Source: Cryptomeria japonica (Eukaryota > Streptophyta > Pinopsida > Cupressales > Cupressaceae). Taken from it: a stretch of DNA of 64,000 bases. The notes below the pieces were generated by a model that ran no database searches, was not told the origin of the DNA, and was given only the letters and a program-made list of their open reading frames with translations. A program made the translations under genes and the position numbers. This document shows, in pieces, positions 22,244 to 33,158 of this stretch (position 1 is the first letter of the stretch; each line of letters starts with the position of its first letter). The DNA lies in NCBI RefSeq assembly GCF_030272615.1, contig NC_081409.1:472742573-472806572 (forward strand). Direction: 5' to 3'.

Positions 22244-23726
22244 TGTAGACACCTAAAAGTGGTCAACGCTTGTGGAGTCATATTTTAACATTTGCGCATT
22301 GCCTCATTTTAGGTTTTTGCGTCGCATTAACATTTCTCCTATGATTCGTACTTCGTCTTTATCATTTACGAGCATCGAGTCATTCTTCTACATTCTTCAA
22401 TCATCTCACTCTCAAATTTGGTCTTGTCAACAACAATATTCAATCATGATTTTGATCGATCTTATCCTATTGCATCAATGTGCGTGCTTATTTGTCATCA
22501 TGTTGGACATCGTCAATCCTAATTAGGGTTTTGTCCTCTTATCAATCTTGTCGTTTTCTCATCAATCCTTGGCATTTTGCAATCGATTTGTCATCGGTCG
22601 TTGTCATGTTCGATCTTGTCATTTTGCAATCAATTTGTCATCGATCATGGTCATTTTCAATCTTGTCATTTTGCAACCTATTTTGTCATCGACCCTTGTC
22701 CTCTTGTCAATTTTGTCATTTTACGATCAATTTGTCATTGATCGTTGTCTGTCTCAATTATGTCAATTTGGATCAATTTGTCATTGTTCCTCATCAATTG
22801 GCACATTTTCTCAATCAAATCATTTATCACATTGGTCATTTATCAAATCACGATCGATATCAATTATCTTCAATCAAGACCTAATTGTCATTCTCGCATT
22901 GCTAATTCATCTTCTAGGGTTTTATGATTTAATCATTTAACCTTGTGTGTCATTTCTTCCTCTAGGATTAATAAATTGTTTATTTATCCTAAGTCTTCTC
23001 ATCGCAATTAAATGTTCATTTAATTGACTAATTATTCCTCTTTGTGAATGAATTAATTAATAAATGAAAAATTATTGATTAATTCACTAATTTCTTTTTT
23101 TCATCAATTTCTTAATTCCTAAATTCTTAATTCTCTAATTTCCTAATTTTCTAATTCCTAATTTCAATTTCCTCCTATTTCTCTCCTAAATTCATGGAAA
23201 TGACATGTCAATTTGTCATAATTTGTCATAATTGACAATCAATCAATTTTTGACATAGAAGTTGTCATAATTTGTCATAATTTGTCATAATTGACATAAT
23301 TGATTTGCAATTTCCATTTGAATTGAATCATGCTAATCTTGTCATCTCTCCAATTCTTCTATAAATTGGATGAATTTCTTCAATCAAATCCCTTGATTCT
23401 TAATCCCCTAATCAAACTATCAAATTTCTAATCAATCACGCTTCGAGTACTTTTGAGCAATTTTCTTACCTACATGCTTTCAATCATGTATGTGCACTTG
23501 TAGGTGAGATCCACAACCAAACTATTTGAAGAGGAAAGAAGAACAATGGAGCCGCATGAAGGAAACATTTGGATTTACATCTGGTTTGCATAATCTTTTT
23601 GAATGTTTTATCTTCATGTCTCTATTGAATGTGTTTAGGATAGATCATTGCAATTGTGCTTTCGTGATTGAGCTAATGATTAGTATGTTTATTTTCTTGT
23701 GATGATTTCCTATTTCCTATGCTACA
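22244..23726 (+). mobile_element. 5' LTR of element B
   Basis: It runs from TGTAGACACC to GCTACA, 1,483 bp. TATAAA at 23360-23365 is the likely core promoter. The 5' half is dense in the word TTGTCAT, and the stretch before the TATA box repeats TTGTCATAATTGACA-like inverted words. Its end is fixed because sequence after 23726 continues into the PBS, while the 3' copy continues into element A. Confidence 0.95.
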
Positions 23727-23731
23727 TTAAT

Positions 23732-23750
23732 TGGTGAACCTGACATGAAC
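23732..23750 (+). other. Primer binding site of element B
   Basis: TGGTGAACCTGACATGAAC lies 5 nt after the LTR end, with one base different from the site in A. It is the expected start point for minus-strand DNA synthesis. Confidence 0.65.
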
Positions 23751-23853
23751 ACTAACCATCTAACCCCTTTACTATGTCTTTGAGTGCTTTTGATTTGATT
23801 TGCAGGTCAAAAAAACCCAAAAACAGGGCAGTGCAGTGTTTTCTGGGAACTTC

Positions 23854-23966
23854 TGTGCCTGTGTAAGACAACTTGCGCCTGTGTTGAGCATTCTGTGCTT
23901 GTGTTAAGGACATTTTGTGCTTGTGTCATGGGTTTTGTGCCTGTGTCATGAGTTCTGTGCCTGTGT
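23854..23966 (+). repeat. Six-unit TGYGCYTGTGT array in the leader of B
   Basis: Words start at 23854, 23874, 23894, 23916, 23936 and 23956, so the spacings are 20, 20, 22, 20 and 20, identical to A. The same word recurs three times at 20-bp spacing in the antisense-gene intron at 40932-40993. Confidence 0.9.
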
Positions 23967-25809
23967 AAAGTCCAGAACAGAGGTAAAAATGCAGTGTTTT
24001 ACTTGAAAATTGTCTTGTTTTTGCATTATATTTTCTGTGTTTTGGTTTTTGGTACTAATTATCTATGCAACATCTTGGCATACACATGGCAAAGACAACA
24101 AATTAAACTACTAACATGTTTTATTCAGAATCGATAGTCAAAGAATAAACATCTCAAACTTCTAACTTGGGTTTTGCAGGTTGCCTTGGAGAAACAACTA
24201 AACTTGGTGTTTGTCATTAATGTTTTAGGCACCTAGTGATTTCTAAATAGGTTGGAATGAATATGTTTTTGCTTTCATTGTTGAGTGTGACATTGGAGTA
24301 GGAGAGTATGCTCTCATCCTTCTTAGGGTGATCAGAAATCCAGATCTTCGATACCATGCTTGTGTCTTTGATTGTTTGTCACCTTTAGAGGGCCTGCCTT
24401 CCCGACCACTTTGCTTTTGCAAGCAAGTGATAATTGTGAGAAGGGAATGAACCAAAGTGAGTATGGCTAGAATACCTTGGCATTCTAACTCACTATAAAC
24501 AAATACCTGATGGGCAAAAGCTTTGAAGGAAGGGTTACGTGGGAATTGCAGTTACTTGGGAAGTGATGACCCTTGGACTCTTTCTCATATCAACATCTAA
24601 GTAGGACCTCATGGTCTAAATCATGCTTGCACGACTACATTTGTTTGGTATCTTGATGGGCTTAATGTCTCAATCACGCTTGTGTGACATCAAGGAGTAA
24701 CACTTAACAGAAATCCTGACTAAACACCTTGTTTTTAGAGGCCAAAAACCCTTCTAGTTGCTTGAGAAGGACAAGTTTGGATACTTGGAAGAGATACTAA
24801 GTTCACCATGGGGAGATTTCCATGGGGACTGATGCTTGGCTACCCTGAGAAGTGAGTGCCATGGAGGGGAGCCCGTGGGGTCAAGCATCTATGTATTCTC
24901 CTTGAATCCCATAATGAGTCTACCTCTCAAGTACCTAATGTCCTTGCCTACCATAAGAAATGTGTGAATGAGCATGATTGTATTGAGTCTAAGTTGAAAT
25001 ATCTTGTCTTCTTTGTTTGTCAAAAGTTGAATTGTGTATCATTCCAAAAACAAGGCAAATTGATTCAAAACAAGGTTAAACACAAGAGCATTTCATCCAA
25101 CAAACTTCAAAACACCTTCAAACATGGTTATCAAACATTGTTCAAAACCTTGTCTCAACATTCATGTCACTTACATTTAAGTTCATCCTAGGTTGCATTT
25201 TGCAAAGTTTATTGTCAAGTACCAAGGTTAGGTTTCACCTAAGTCATACTCCTTTGCATATCAATAAGGGTCATCCATTTGCATGTGTCCTCTTGCATTA
25301 AAGTCATACCATTGTCATACTTTGCATACCCTAAGTTTCTTCATTAAGCTTGGGTCATTATCATATCATATTAAAGTTACTTGCATAGTAATTGTCCTTT
25401 TGCATATAGTCTCAAAACTAGGTCTTGTCATACTTGAGTAATCCAAATCTTTGATAAACCCTAAGTTATTGTTAGGAAGTCTAGACCTTGTCAAACCTTT
25501 TGTCCTTTTGTCATCCATGTCATTTCGTCAAACCTAGCTTAGTATCCAAGCATATAGGGGAGACATTGTCATCTTGTCCTTTGTCACTTAAATCCTTTTG
25601 TCCTTTGAGGTCTAGACATCATTCCAATTTCCCAAGGGTCTCTTTTAGATTTGCATTCATAAGTTTGTCAAAATCTTCAAAAAAACAACCAAAAACATAG
25701 GTTGCATTCTTGTCATAGATTGCATTTTCATCTATTTAAGTTTGCACTTAGTTGCATATCATACATTATCTTTGAAAAATTCCAAAAACATTGCATTTGC
25801 ATAAGTGAC
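23967..25809 (+). other. Long untranslated leader of element B
   Basis: Non-coding, aligning with A 15609-17411 over its length. It contains the B version of the possible stem (24652-24658 with 24688-24694). It ends at the gag ATG, 25810. Confidence 0.7.
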
Positions 25810-28288
25810 ATGCCTGTTGAGACAAGATCAAAATCTAAAAAGATGGGCAAACCAACGTATCAACCCATTGACAACATAGCAAATTCGCAGTTTCAAACTA
25901 GTCAAATAGTGCAAATTGAAGGTTCATCAAACACATCTCTACCACCATATGGAATAGTTCAACTTGGACCACCTCCATTATATGAACCAGTGTTTGTGCC
26001 TATGAAACCAGGAAATGGGAGTGTTCCACCAACTCCAAGAGGAAGTGCACCTTTTAATTGGAATCAACCAAACTTGCAACATGAAATACAAACATTGTAT
26101 GAAGAACAAACCCTCTCACAAGGATTTGGTTCAGATCAAGGCATTCAACAAGAAATGAATCCAAATGTCCAACCAGATTCTTCATCCGATTCTGATGCTT
26201 CTGATGATGTTGACATGTTCCTTCAAGATCCAAAGATAACAAAAAGATGGATAAGTTCTTGAACAAGGTCTTTAAAATGTTTCCACAGAAGTATCTTAAC
26301 ATGATGAGTAATGTGACCTCTTCAAGTGAGCAAATTAATGTGCAAGAACAACAAGGCGGTGAATTGCTAAGTTTCTCTCCGCATCCAAATGAAGAAAATA
26401 CACAACAAGCAACTCAACCTACATTGATGAGTAAACGTGCTTCAAAGGCATTGACAATGACTATTCCTCAGAAGTCACTATTTGAGACAATAAATAATCC
26501 ACTATTCAATGCAACACCTGTAACACAAGATCAAATGAAGAACACACAAGTATTCACAGCTGTCCCTCAACAAGAAGTGGTTCCTTACATGCATAAAGTT
26601 GGATCAAAATCTAAGATGCAGGAAAGCTTCACAACTGGAATGCCTAATGTCACCAATGTCCAAAATAATTCCATGATGCAACAAACTTCTTATGTCCCGT
26701 TAAGTTCAATATCTTTGCCAAACACTATTGCGACAAATCCTTCGATAATGGTGACACAAAGAGCTACGGATAGTGGTTTGCACCAGCAACAATTGTTGCA
26801 ACAATTGAGTAATATACAAAAGGTACAATCGAATGTGCAAACAAGCAATGTACCGCAACAACAATTTCGCATTCGACAACAAATTGCAGCGCCTTTGGCA
26901 CCATTACAAGTTAATGCAAACTTGCAACCATCACAATGGATTGGACAAACAACACAGCAAGTTAATGCAAGTGCTATACCCCATCCTAAGGAGAAGCAAT
27001 GAAAACCATCTAAACAAAGTTTTTTACAAATGATGGGATATACACCACGACAACAATTGGCACAAAGTCAACAAATTCCGATTCATTAGCTTCAACACCA
27101 ACATGTGCCACAATATGTGCCAAGGCAAACAAGTTATCCTACTTCACAACCGCAATTGGCGCCTGTGCAATATCAACAACCTACTCAATTGAAATATCAA
27201 CCTAGGCTCCAAGAAGCACAACAACAAGGTCGATATCAAGGCATAGCACAACCACAACAACAAGAGATGTACCAAGAACTTTATATGCTGGAGACACCAA
27301 AAATGGTTGTTTCAGAGTATCAACAACCGATCGAAAATGTGATGTATCGACAAAGAATACCAACTAGGATTAATGATGGACCTCCACAATCTGATACAAT
27401 TGCGCAACAACTTGAAAAGTTGCAATGAAAAGTTGACGCATTAGAAACTAAAGGAACAAAGAAGTTGTATACAGATCAAGATTTATGTCCTAATCCATTT
27501 GACAAGAGTGTATACATGCCTCCATTCCCTAAGCATTTTGAGGCACCCAATTTTGAGAAATATAAAGGGAATGGTAATCCAAAAGATCACATCTGAGCAT
27601 TTTTTGTGGCATGTACTGAAGTAAGCTATGAGGAGACATATTTAATGCGATTATTTGCACGAAGTCTCATGGGACAAGCCATGGATTGGTATTCACATCT
27701 GCCAGGAAATATAAAGACATGGTCGGAATTGGCTCAAAAGTTTTTATCTCATTTCGCGTTCAACATTGACAGTGACGTGAGCATGTCAAATTTATGCAAC
27801 ACCAAGCAAAAGCAAGGTGAATCATTAGTGACTTTCTTGCAACGATGGCAAAGCTTATATAGTCGTTCTTCTCTCGATATACCCAAAGAACAACAAGTGA
27901 ATCTGTTTATCCAGAATTTGGTCCCAGAAATGATGTATGAGCTAAAATTGAAAAGTCCCAGTACTATAGAGAAACTCATTAAGAAAGGAATGAGCATTGA
28001 AACGACTCTTGTAGCTAAAGGAATTATCAAGCTCAATAAAGACAGTGATAACACCAATTATTCGGGAGATAGAAATAGATTTTGGTATAAGAACAAGAAT
28101 ATCACTAATGATGGAGTTGTTGATGCAAGAGCGGTGAGTGCAAATCAACCCCCATTCACGATCAAGAAATTGAGTGTTCCTAATATGTCAACTATGGAAC
28201 AAAATCAAGCACCAATGAGCAATGTTACTCAACAGCCGCAATACCAACAGCATGCTCAACAACAGCCTACTCAACAATATAACCAACA
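25810..28288 (+). pseudogene. Element B gag, N-terminal part, interrupted by F
   Basis: Gag forms the particle that packages element RNA. The start at 25810 (MPVETRSK) matches the gag starts of A and D. After an acidic stretch a one-base loss in an A run near 26240 shifts the frame, and the rest stays in one frame. The middle is a long Gln/Pro/Met-rich spacer. The capsid domain begins near 27540 with YKGNGNPKDH, followed by LFARSLMGQAMDWY and FLQRWQSLYSR, typical of retrotransposon gag. Stops at about 27000, 27088, 27426 and 27594 are TGA or TAG. The reading breaks at about 28288 inside a Gln/Asn-rich stretch where copia fragment F is inserted, and resumes in the same frame after 31516. Confidence 0.85.
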
Positions 28289-28289
28289 A

Positions 28290-29001
28290 CATTATTATTA
28301 TGATTATTATTATGATTATGATTATGTTTATTATTATTGGATCTAAAGTTATTATTATGATTTTGATTTTTAGACATAAAAGCATGTTCACTACTTTTAA
28401 GAGTACCAAATTGAATTAATTTAGCTTCCTCTTGACGCAATAAATTATGAAAAATATCATATGTTAATTGAGTAGCTAAGCTAGGAATAGCAAGTTGAGC
28501 ATGAATATTCGTAATAAATTGTTGAAATTGACGAGGAAGACATTTTTTAAGAATAAGATGAATTAAACGTAAATCAGCTAGAGTAACTCCTAAACCAGTT
28601 AATTGACTATTAACAGAATCAAACTTTAATAAGAATTCATCCATAGTTTTAAAATCCGTATACCTTAGATCTTCAAGTTGATCTTGAAGTTGAATTTTTC
28701 GGGATTCATTTGAGCTATCATAAGTTGTTTTTAAAATTTCCCAAGCTTCATGCGCTTTTGTACAATTTCCAATTAAAACATACAAATCAGGAACCATTGA
28801 AATACCAATTAAACCAAGTGCTTCCTCATTTTGAGCCTTCCATCTATCTAGGTCAGCTTGAGGAGTAGTTGTAGCGGGCTCAAAAGTTTTATCAGTCGCA
28901 ACATCCAAAAGGTGTTTGAAACGAAAAATAAACGAGATATGTGTTTTCCAAGAATGATAATTGGAACTATTTAATTTAATTTCTGGAATTAATGTAGACA
29001 T
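28290..29001 (-). pseudogene. Element F gag (Ty1/copia type), 3' truncated
   Basis: Starting at ATG 29001 on the minus strand, the first 237 residues of a copia Gag are open with no stop. It has the usual opening LNSSNYHSWK, the W-x-x-L-x-x-x-Y-like segment HEAWEILKTTYDSS, and the stretch KIQLQDQLEDLRYTDFKTMD found in the UBN2-type gag of plant copia elements. It ends in an Asn/His-rich run where the zinc knuckle would follow, and there the element is cut. The last few codons come from flanking B sequence. The lack of stops suggests it is younger than the gag of B around it, or was inserted recently. Confidence 0.9.
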
Positions 29002-30978
29002 GATAGTAAACTAATGATTAGAAATAAAAATTACCACCTTTTATTAAAAAAAAACTTGATTAAAAAATGAAAATTAACCTCTTTTATTAAAAATAACCGA
29101 ATTTCAATAATAACAACAACAAAAATAACAAATTTTTAAACAAAAAAAAATATTTACCAAAGAAAAATTATATTCTAACTTTAATAACAAATTTAAATTG
29201 ATTTTTTTTTTTTTAAATTTTATTTAAACAAATTGTAAATCTTAATAACAAAATAAAACTATTTTATATTAAAAGCTTTATTAGAAAAAACTTTATTCAA
29301 AAAACTTTAATTTATTTTAAATTTAAAAAAACTTTATAACTAATTTTTTTTTTTAACGTTATTAATCTTTTAATATAAACTATTTAAACTTTTTTTTATA
29401 AAAATAACAATTTAAAAAACTATTTAACAAAAAATATTATTTTCAAATCCTAAAAAACTTTATATTAAGAAACTTTAAATATTAATAATAAAACAATTTT
29501 ATATTAAAAACTTTTTATATATATATTAACACTTAAAACAAAATATAAACTTATATAAAGCAGGAAACGATAAAGAATATGAATATTTAGAAAACGTTAT
29601 AAACTTAGATGGCAAATAAGTTAAATGAACCTGCAGAAACGTTACACAATAGTGCAGAAATAATGATTCTTTGCACAGGTGACGTTACTGCAAGCTCAAC
29701 AGGTGAAACTGGAGAATCTGAGGGTACCGTAAGAGGAGTTTTGATGTCTATTACAGTAAAAATGATTTGAGCTTCCTGAGATTCGGCCGATACCAAAAGG
29801 TGCTGCAATCTTACAAGATAAGTAATTTGAGCATCTTATTTCACCCGGCCTATATCAATATACCACGGCAATCTCAAGGATTGTAGGCCTTTTTTATGCC
29901 CTGTTATTCAGAGAATTGCCGCACATTTTAGTCAGGAGAGGAGTGGAGTAATGAAAAGATTTTTTTAATCTTATATTGTCCAACGTTTATGCTGTGAAAG
30001 AGCAGTTTGGTTTTACGTATTTCTTAAAATAAGCTCTTACATTTCATTGTTTATATTTACATACAAGGGAGGAATGGGTTTCCTCTGAATAATATCTTTA
30101 ATAGATTGATTCAGTTTTAGGTTAAAAAAAATCTTATTCGCTTTTCTTTACATACACTTGATTCTTCAAATTCAAATTACTAGACTTTGCATTGGGGATT
30201 GGCTCTTTCAACTTTGTATACAGTCAGCAGCAACGATTCATCAAGCAGCACTAAAAAACTCCAGGATCAGTTTAGTTTCAAATTGGGTTTTTTTTAAAAC
30301 TTGAGCTAAAGTCTTCGTGTCCAGCTCAGAGAAGATACAGATAGAATAGATGTGTGGGAGAAAATGTAAGATTTATTATGTAAAGTAAACTAGGCAGAAA
30401 TAAGCACAACCAAAGATTGAAATAGATCAATAGATATTAAAAAAAAAGTTAGTATTCTGTGAATGAGGTTAGAAAATGAGAAAATTTGATAACAAAATCC
30501 TGCAAGGAAGCTTAAATTTCTTTTTTTTTAATCAAAAAATCTTGCAAGTAAACAAAATGTGAGAACCTGCAATATGAATCAGAGAAACAACTTTATGATG
30601 AAACTGTTTTGGCGGCAAGCCTTCCAAAACAAATGAATATGAAATCTAAAGTATGCAGGAAAAGAAGTTAGCACTGGAGTTTTGGTGGCAAGCCTTCCAA
30701 AACTTTAAAAATAATTAAATTTAAACTAGAAAGAAGGAACTTTGGTGGCAAGCCTTCCAAAGCCCTTTTTTTTAATAAAAACTAACTAGAATAGGAGATT
30801 AAACCTGCAGGCAAACTTGTTAACAAGTTTGAAAAAAAAGTTAAAATCTAAAACCAAAACCTGCACAATAGAAAATATTAGAAAAAGAACTTCTTCTCCT
30901 CTCAAGAATGCCTCCAACAAGGTGAACTCCATAGAATGGTAACCTTCATCAATGTCAACTTAAAACAAGGATTAGAAA
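29002..30978 (-). other. Long AT-rich leader of element F
   Basis: Nearly 2 kb separates the PBS from gag, long for a copia leader. 29010-29580 is almost pure A/T. 29600-29940 is a patch of clearly higher GC content with a 67-codon minus-strand ORF that I do not recognise. 30607-30762 holds a three-copy repeat. No other coding sequence is seen. Confidence 0.7.
30607..30762. repeat. Three copies of a hairpin-forming repeat in the F leader
   Basis: Copies start at 30607, 30681 and 30741. Each has arms TTTTGG (or TTTGG) and CCAAAA (or CCAAAG) around a GGCAAGCC-like centre. Similar repeats are often found near packaging signals, but here that is only a suggestion. Confidence 0.8.
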
Positions 30979-30993
30979 CCTACTCTGATACCA
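30979..30993 (-). other. Primer binding site of element F
   Basis: On the minus strand it reads TGGTATCAGAGTAGG, matching the initiator-methionine tRNA 3' end used by copia elements, directly next to the LTR. Confidence 0.93.
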
Positions 30994-31516
30994 TGAAAGG
31001 AAATACAAGAGCAAGGAAAGGAAAATAAAATCCAAGAAAGTTTATGATGAAGTAATTGTTACCAAGAGAAAAGCAAAAACCTTGGAGCATCACCCAAATG
31101 TAAAGAAGGAGGCACAAGAACTTTTGAAAGGGGAAAAGCAAAGAAAAACCCCTTGTGATATTATGAATGAGGCAATGCCTAAAATGAGAGAGAGAGAGAG
31201 AGAGAGAGAGCAAGAAGCTCTTTACAATATTATCATTAAGAAGAAATGAGAGAGGAGACATCTCTTAAATAGAGATGAGGAGAGGAGTTACAAAGTAACT
31301 CCCAAATCTATGAATGCCACCATTCATAAAATGTGTGTGCCATGTGTCCACATCCTCTTATGGAGGAAATCTAATATTCCTTAATAAAGGAAAATAAAAG
31401 AAATTACTTGTCCTCACACATGTACTAGAGGACAAATTACATGTAGGAATTCCAAAGGAATATCCTAAACTAAATACAAATAAACCTAAGCTAAGTAAAG
31501 ATTAAATATTCTAACA
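30994..31516 (-). mobile_element. 5' LTR of element F
   Basis: A 523-bp LTR, minus strand, from TGTTAGAATA to CCTTTCA. It contains a (GA)n tract at 31186-31210 on the plus strand. Its inner end is fixed by the adjacent PBS, and its outer end by the return of the gag frame of B. Confidence 0.9.
31186..31210. repeat. (GA)n microsatellite
   Basis: Twenty-five bases of GA dinucleotide within the LTR of F. Confidence 0.95.
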
Positions 31517-33158
31517 GTAGCGCAAACCCTTCCGATTGCGGGTTGGGCCTCCTCGACAATTTATGCCATTGGGAGAGCCTATTGAATCAGTAATGAGACA
31601 ATTGATGCAAGCAAAATTTATTAAGCTACCAGAAATCAAGGTAGAACCAGCGGTAAAACCGCATTGGTGGAATGATAATGCGTACTGTGAGTATCATTGG
31701 TCCAAAGGACACAAAACTGCATCATGTTTCCAATTGAAACATATGATTCAAGATTTATTAGAGCAAGGAGTAATTGAGGTAGATCCACCCCATGCAACCT
31801 CTAACACAGATCATACTATTTTCAAAACTCCTTTGCTTGATCATGACAAGGGTAAAGCGTCTTCTTCCAACTTTGCCCAAATAGCAAATTATGCAAATAC
31901 TGGTTATAACAATGTCATTAATTGTTTTTGTGAGTCAAATGAGTATGTTTCCACCCTGAGAATAAAGGGACAAGATCATTCTTGCACAGTCACCACTCGT
32001 CAATCCAAAATAGTCCTAAAAGGAGCTCCTACAGCTCCTCCCAAGCCAACTCCTGCAAGTCAGTATAATCTTTTGGATCATCTAGGAAAGACACCTGCAC
32101 AAATATCAATCCTTGAGTTATTGAAAATGTCTCCCATGCATTGTGCAGTCCTGGATAAAGCTTTAATTGAGTCCACTGTCCTGACAGATATTGATGTTGA
32201 CCAGTTTCAAGCCTGAATTGGACATTTAGCTGTTTCCCAAAATGTCACATTTTCTGACAATGATATCTCACCTGATAAGCTCCCTCACAATGATCCTTTA
32301 CACCTTGAAGTCTTTGTTCATAACTGCAAAATCCGACGAGTCTTGATAGATGGCGGAGCAGGTCTTAATATTTGTACTTTGAGAGTGGTTATTGGCCTTG
32401 GATATATAGAAAATGACATTGATTCTTCAAAAAGAATAACAATTAAAGCATATGATGATGCTGAGTGCCCATCCAAAGGGATAATTACATTGCCTATCAG
32501 AGTTGGTCCAGTGACAGAAAACACTTTCTTGCAAGTCCTCGACCTTGATCTCCCTTATAATATGATCCTTGGCCGTCCATGGATCCATGCAATGAAAGCA
32601 GTTCCATCCACCTATCACCAATGTTTAAAATATCCTTACAATGGAACTGAGATAACAATTCCAGGAGATCCTAATCCATTTCAATTTTGTGCTACTCTAA
32701 AGGATACTCCTCGGCAGCAAGTCCCAGTCAATAGAGAGGCCAAATCACATAACTATGTGGATCCTAATCAATTATTAGATGTTGTCAAAGGAAAATTGAA
32801 GATACAAGACCAAGGATGTGGGGAATATTCAATGGATCAAACATTCCTCATCGAGAATTTGCTGATATCTCCAAAATCATATGGCAAACTGCATTTATTG
32901 CAAAAGGAACCTAAGGTCATTATTCAATATCAGCCTCCCACTACATTTACAAGATGGGGAGAACTTGACAAAGAAACTGTAGATGATGATGTCATAGATT
33001 GGCTTTATAAGGATCCAACTGAGACCCCACCTGTCCGATTGCCAGTGGAACAATACGGCAAAGGATTTACTATGTTGCAAAAGAAAGGATATGATGGTTG
33101 CAGTGGCTTAGGCCTGAACAACAATAGAAGGCTAGAACCTGTCATACCCAAGAGGTGA
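31517..33158 (+). pseudogene. Element B gag C-terminus, protease and G-patch
   Basis: The frame matches the gag before F. A zinc-finger-like segment CEYHWSKGHKTASC (31686-31727) is the Cys/His finger usual in Tat and Athila Gag. The retropepsin follows at about 32343-32640, with LIDGGAGLNI as the active-site loop and MILGRPW as the closing motif. Near 33050-33158 the segment from YGKGFTMLQKKGY to SGLGLNNN matches the G-patch pattern (aromatic, Gly spacing, GLG), an RNA- or helicase-binding module. Only two stops break the segment (TGA 32214, TGA 33156), both where CGA may have stood. A G-patch next to a protease is known in betaretroviruses; its use here is unknown. Confidence 0.85.

Larger units (their letters stand above)
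28289..31516 (-). mobile_element. Element F: truncated Ty1/copia element inserted in gag of B
   Basis: Read on the minus strand: LTR 31516-30994, PBS 30993-30979, a 2-kb AT-rich leader, then the start of a copia gag cut off at about 28290. Pol and the second LTR are missing, so no target duplication can be seen. The gag of B resumes directly after the LTR end at 31517. The left boundary is uncertain by about 20 bases because both sides are AT-rich. Confidence 0.9.

Noticed and set aside
26235-26250. Programmed -1 frameshift in the gag of B
   Set aside because: The A run lacks a proper X XXY YYZ heptamer in frame, and the shift in D is at a different place in a C run. Random base loss is simpler.
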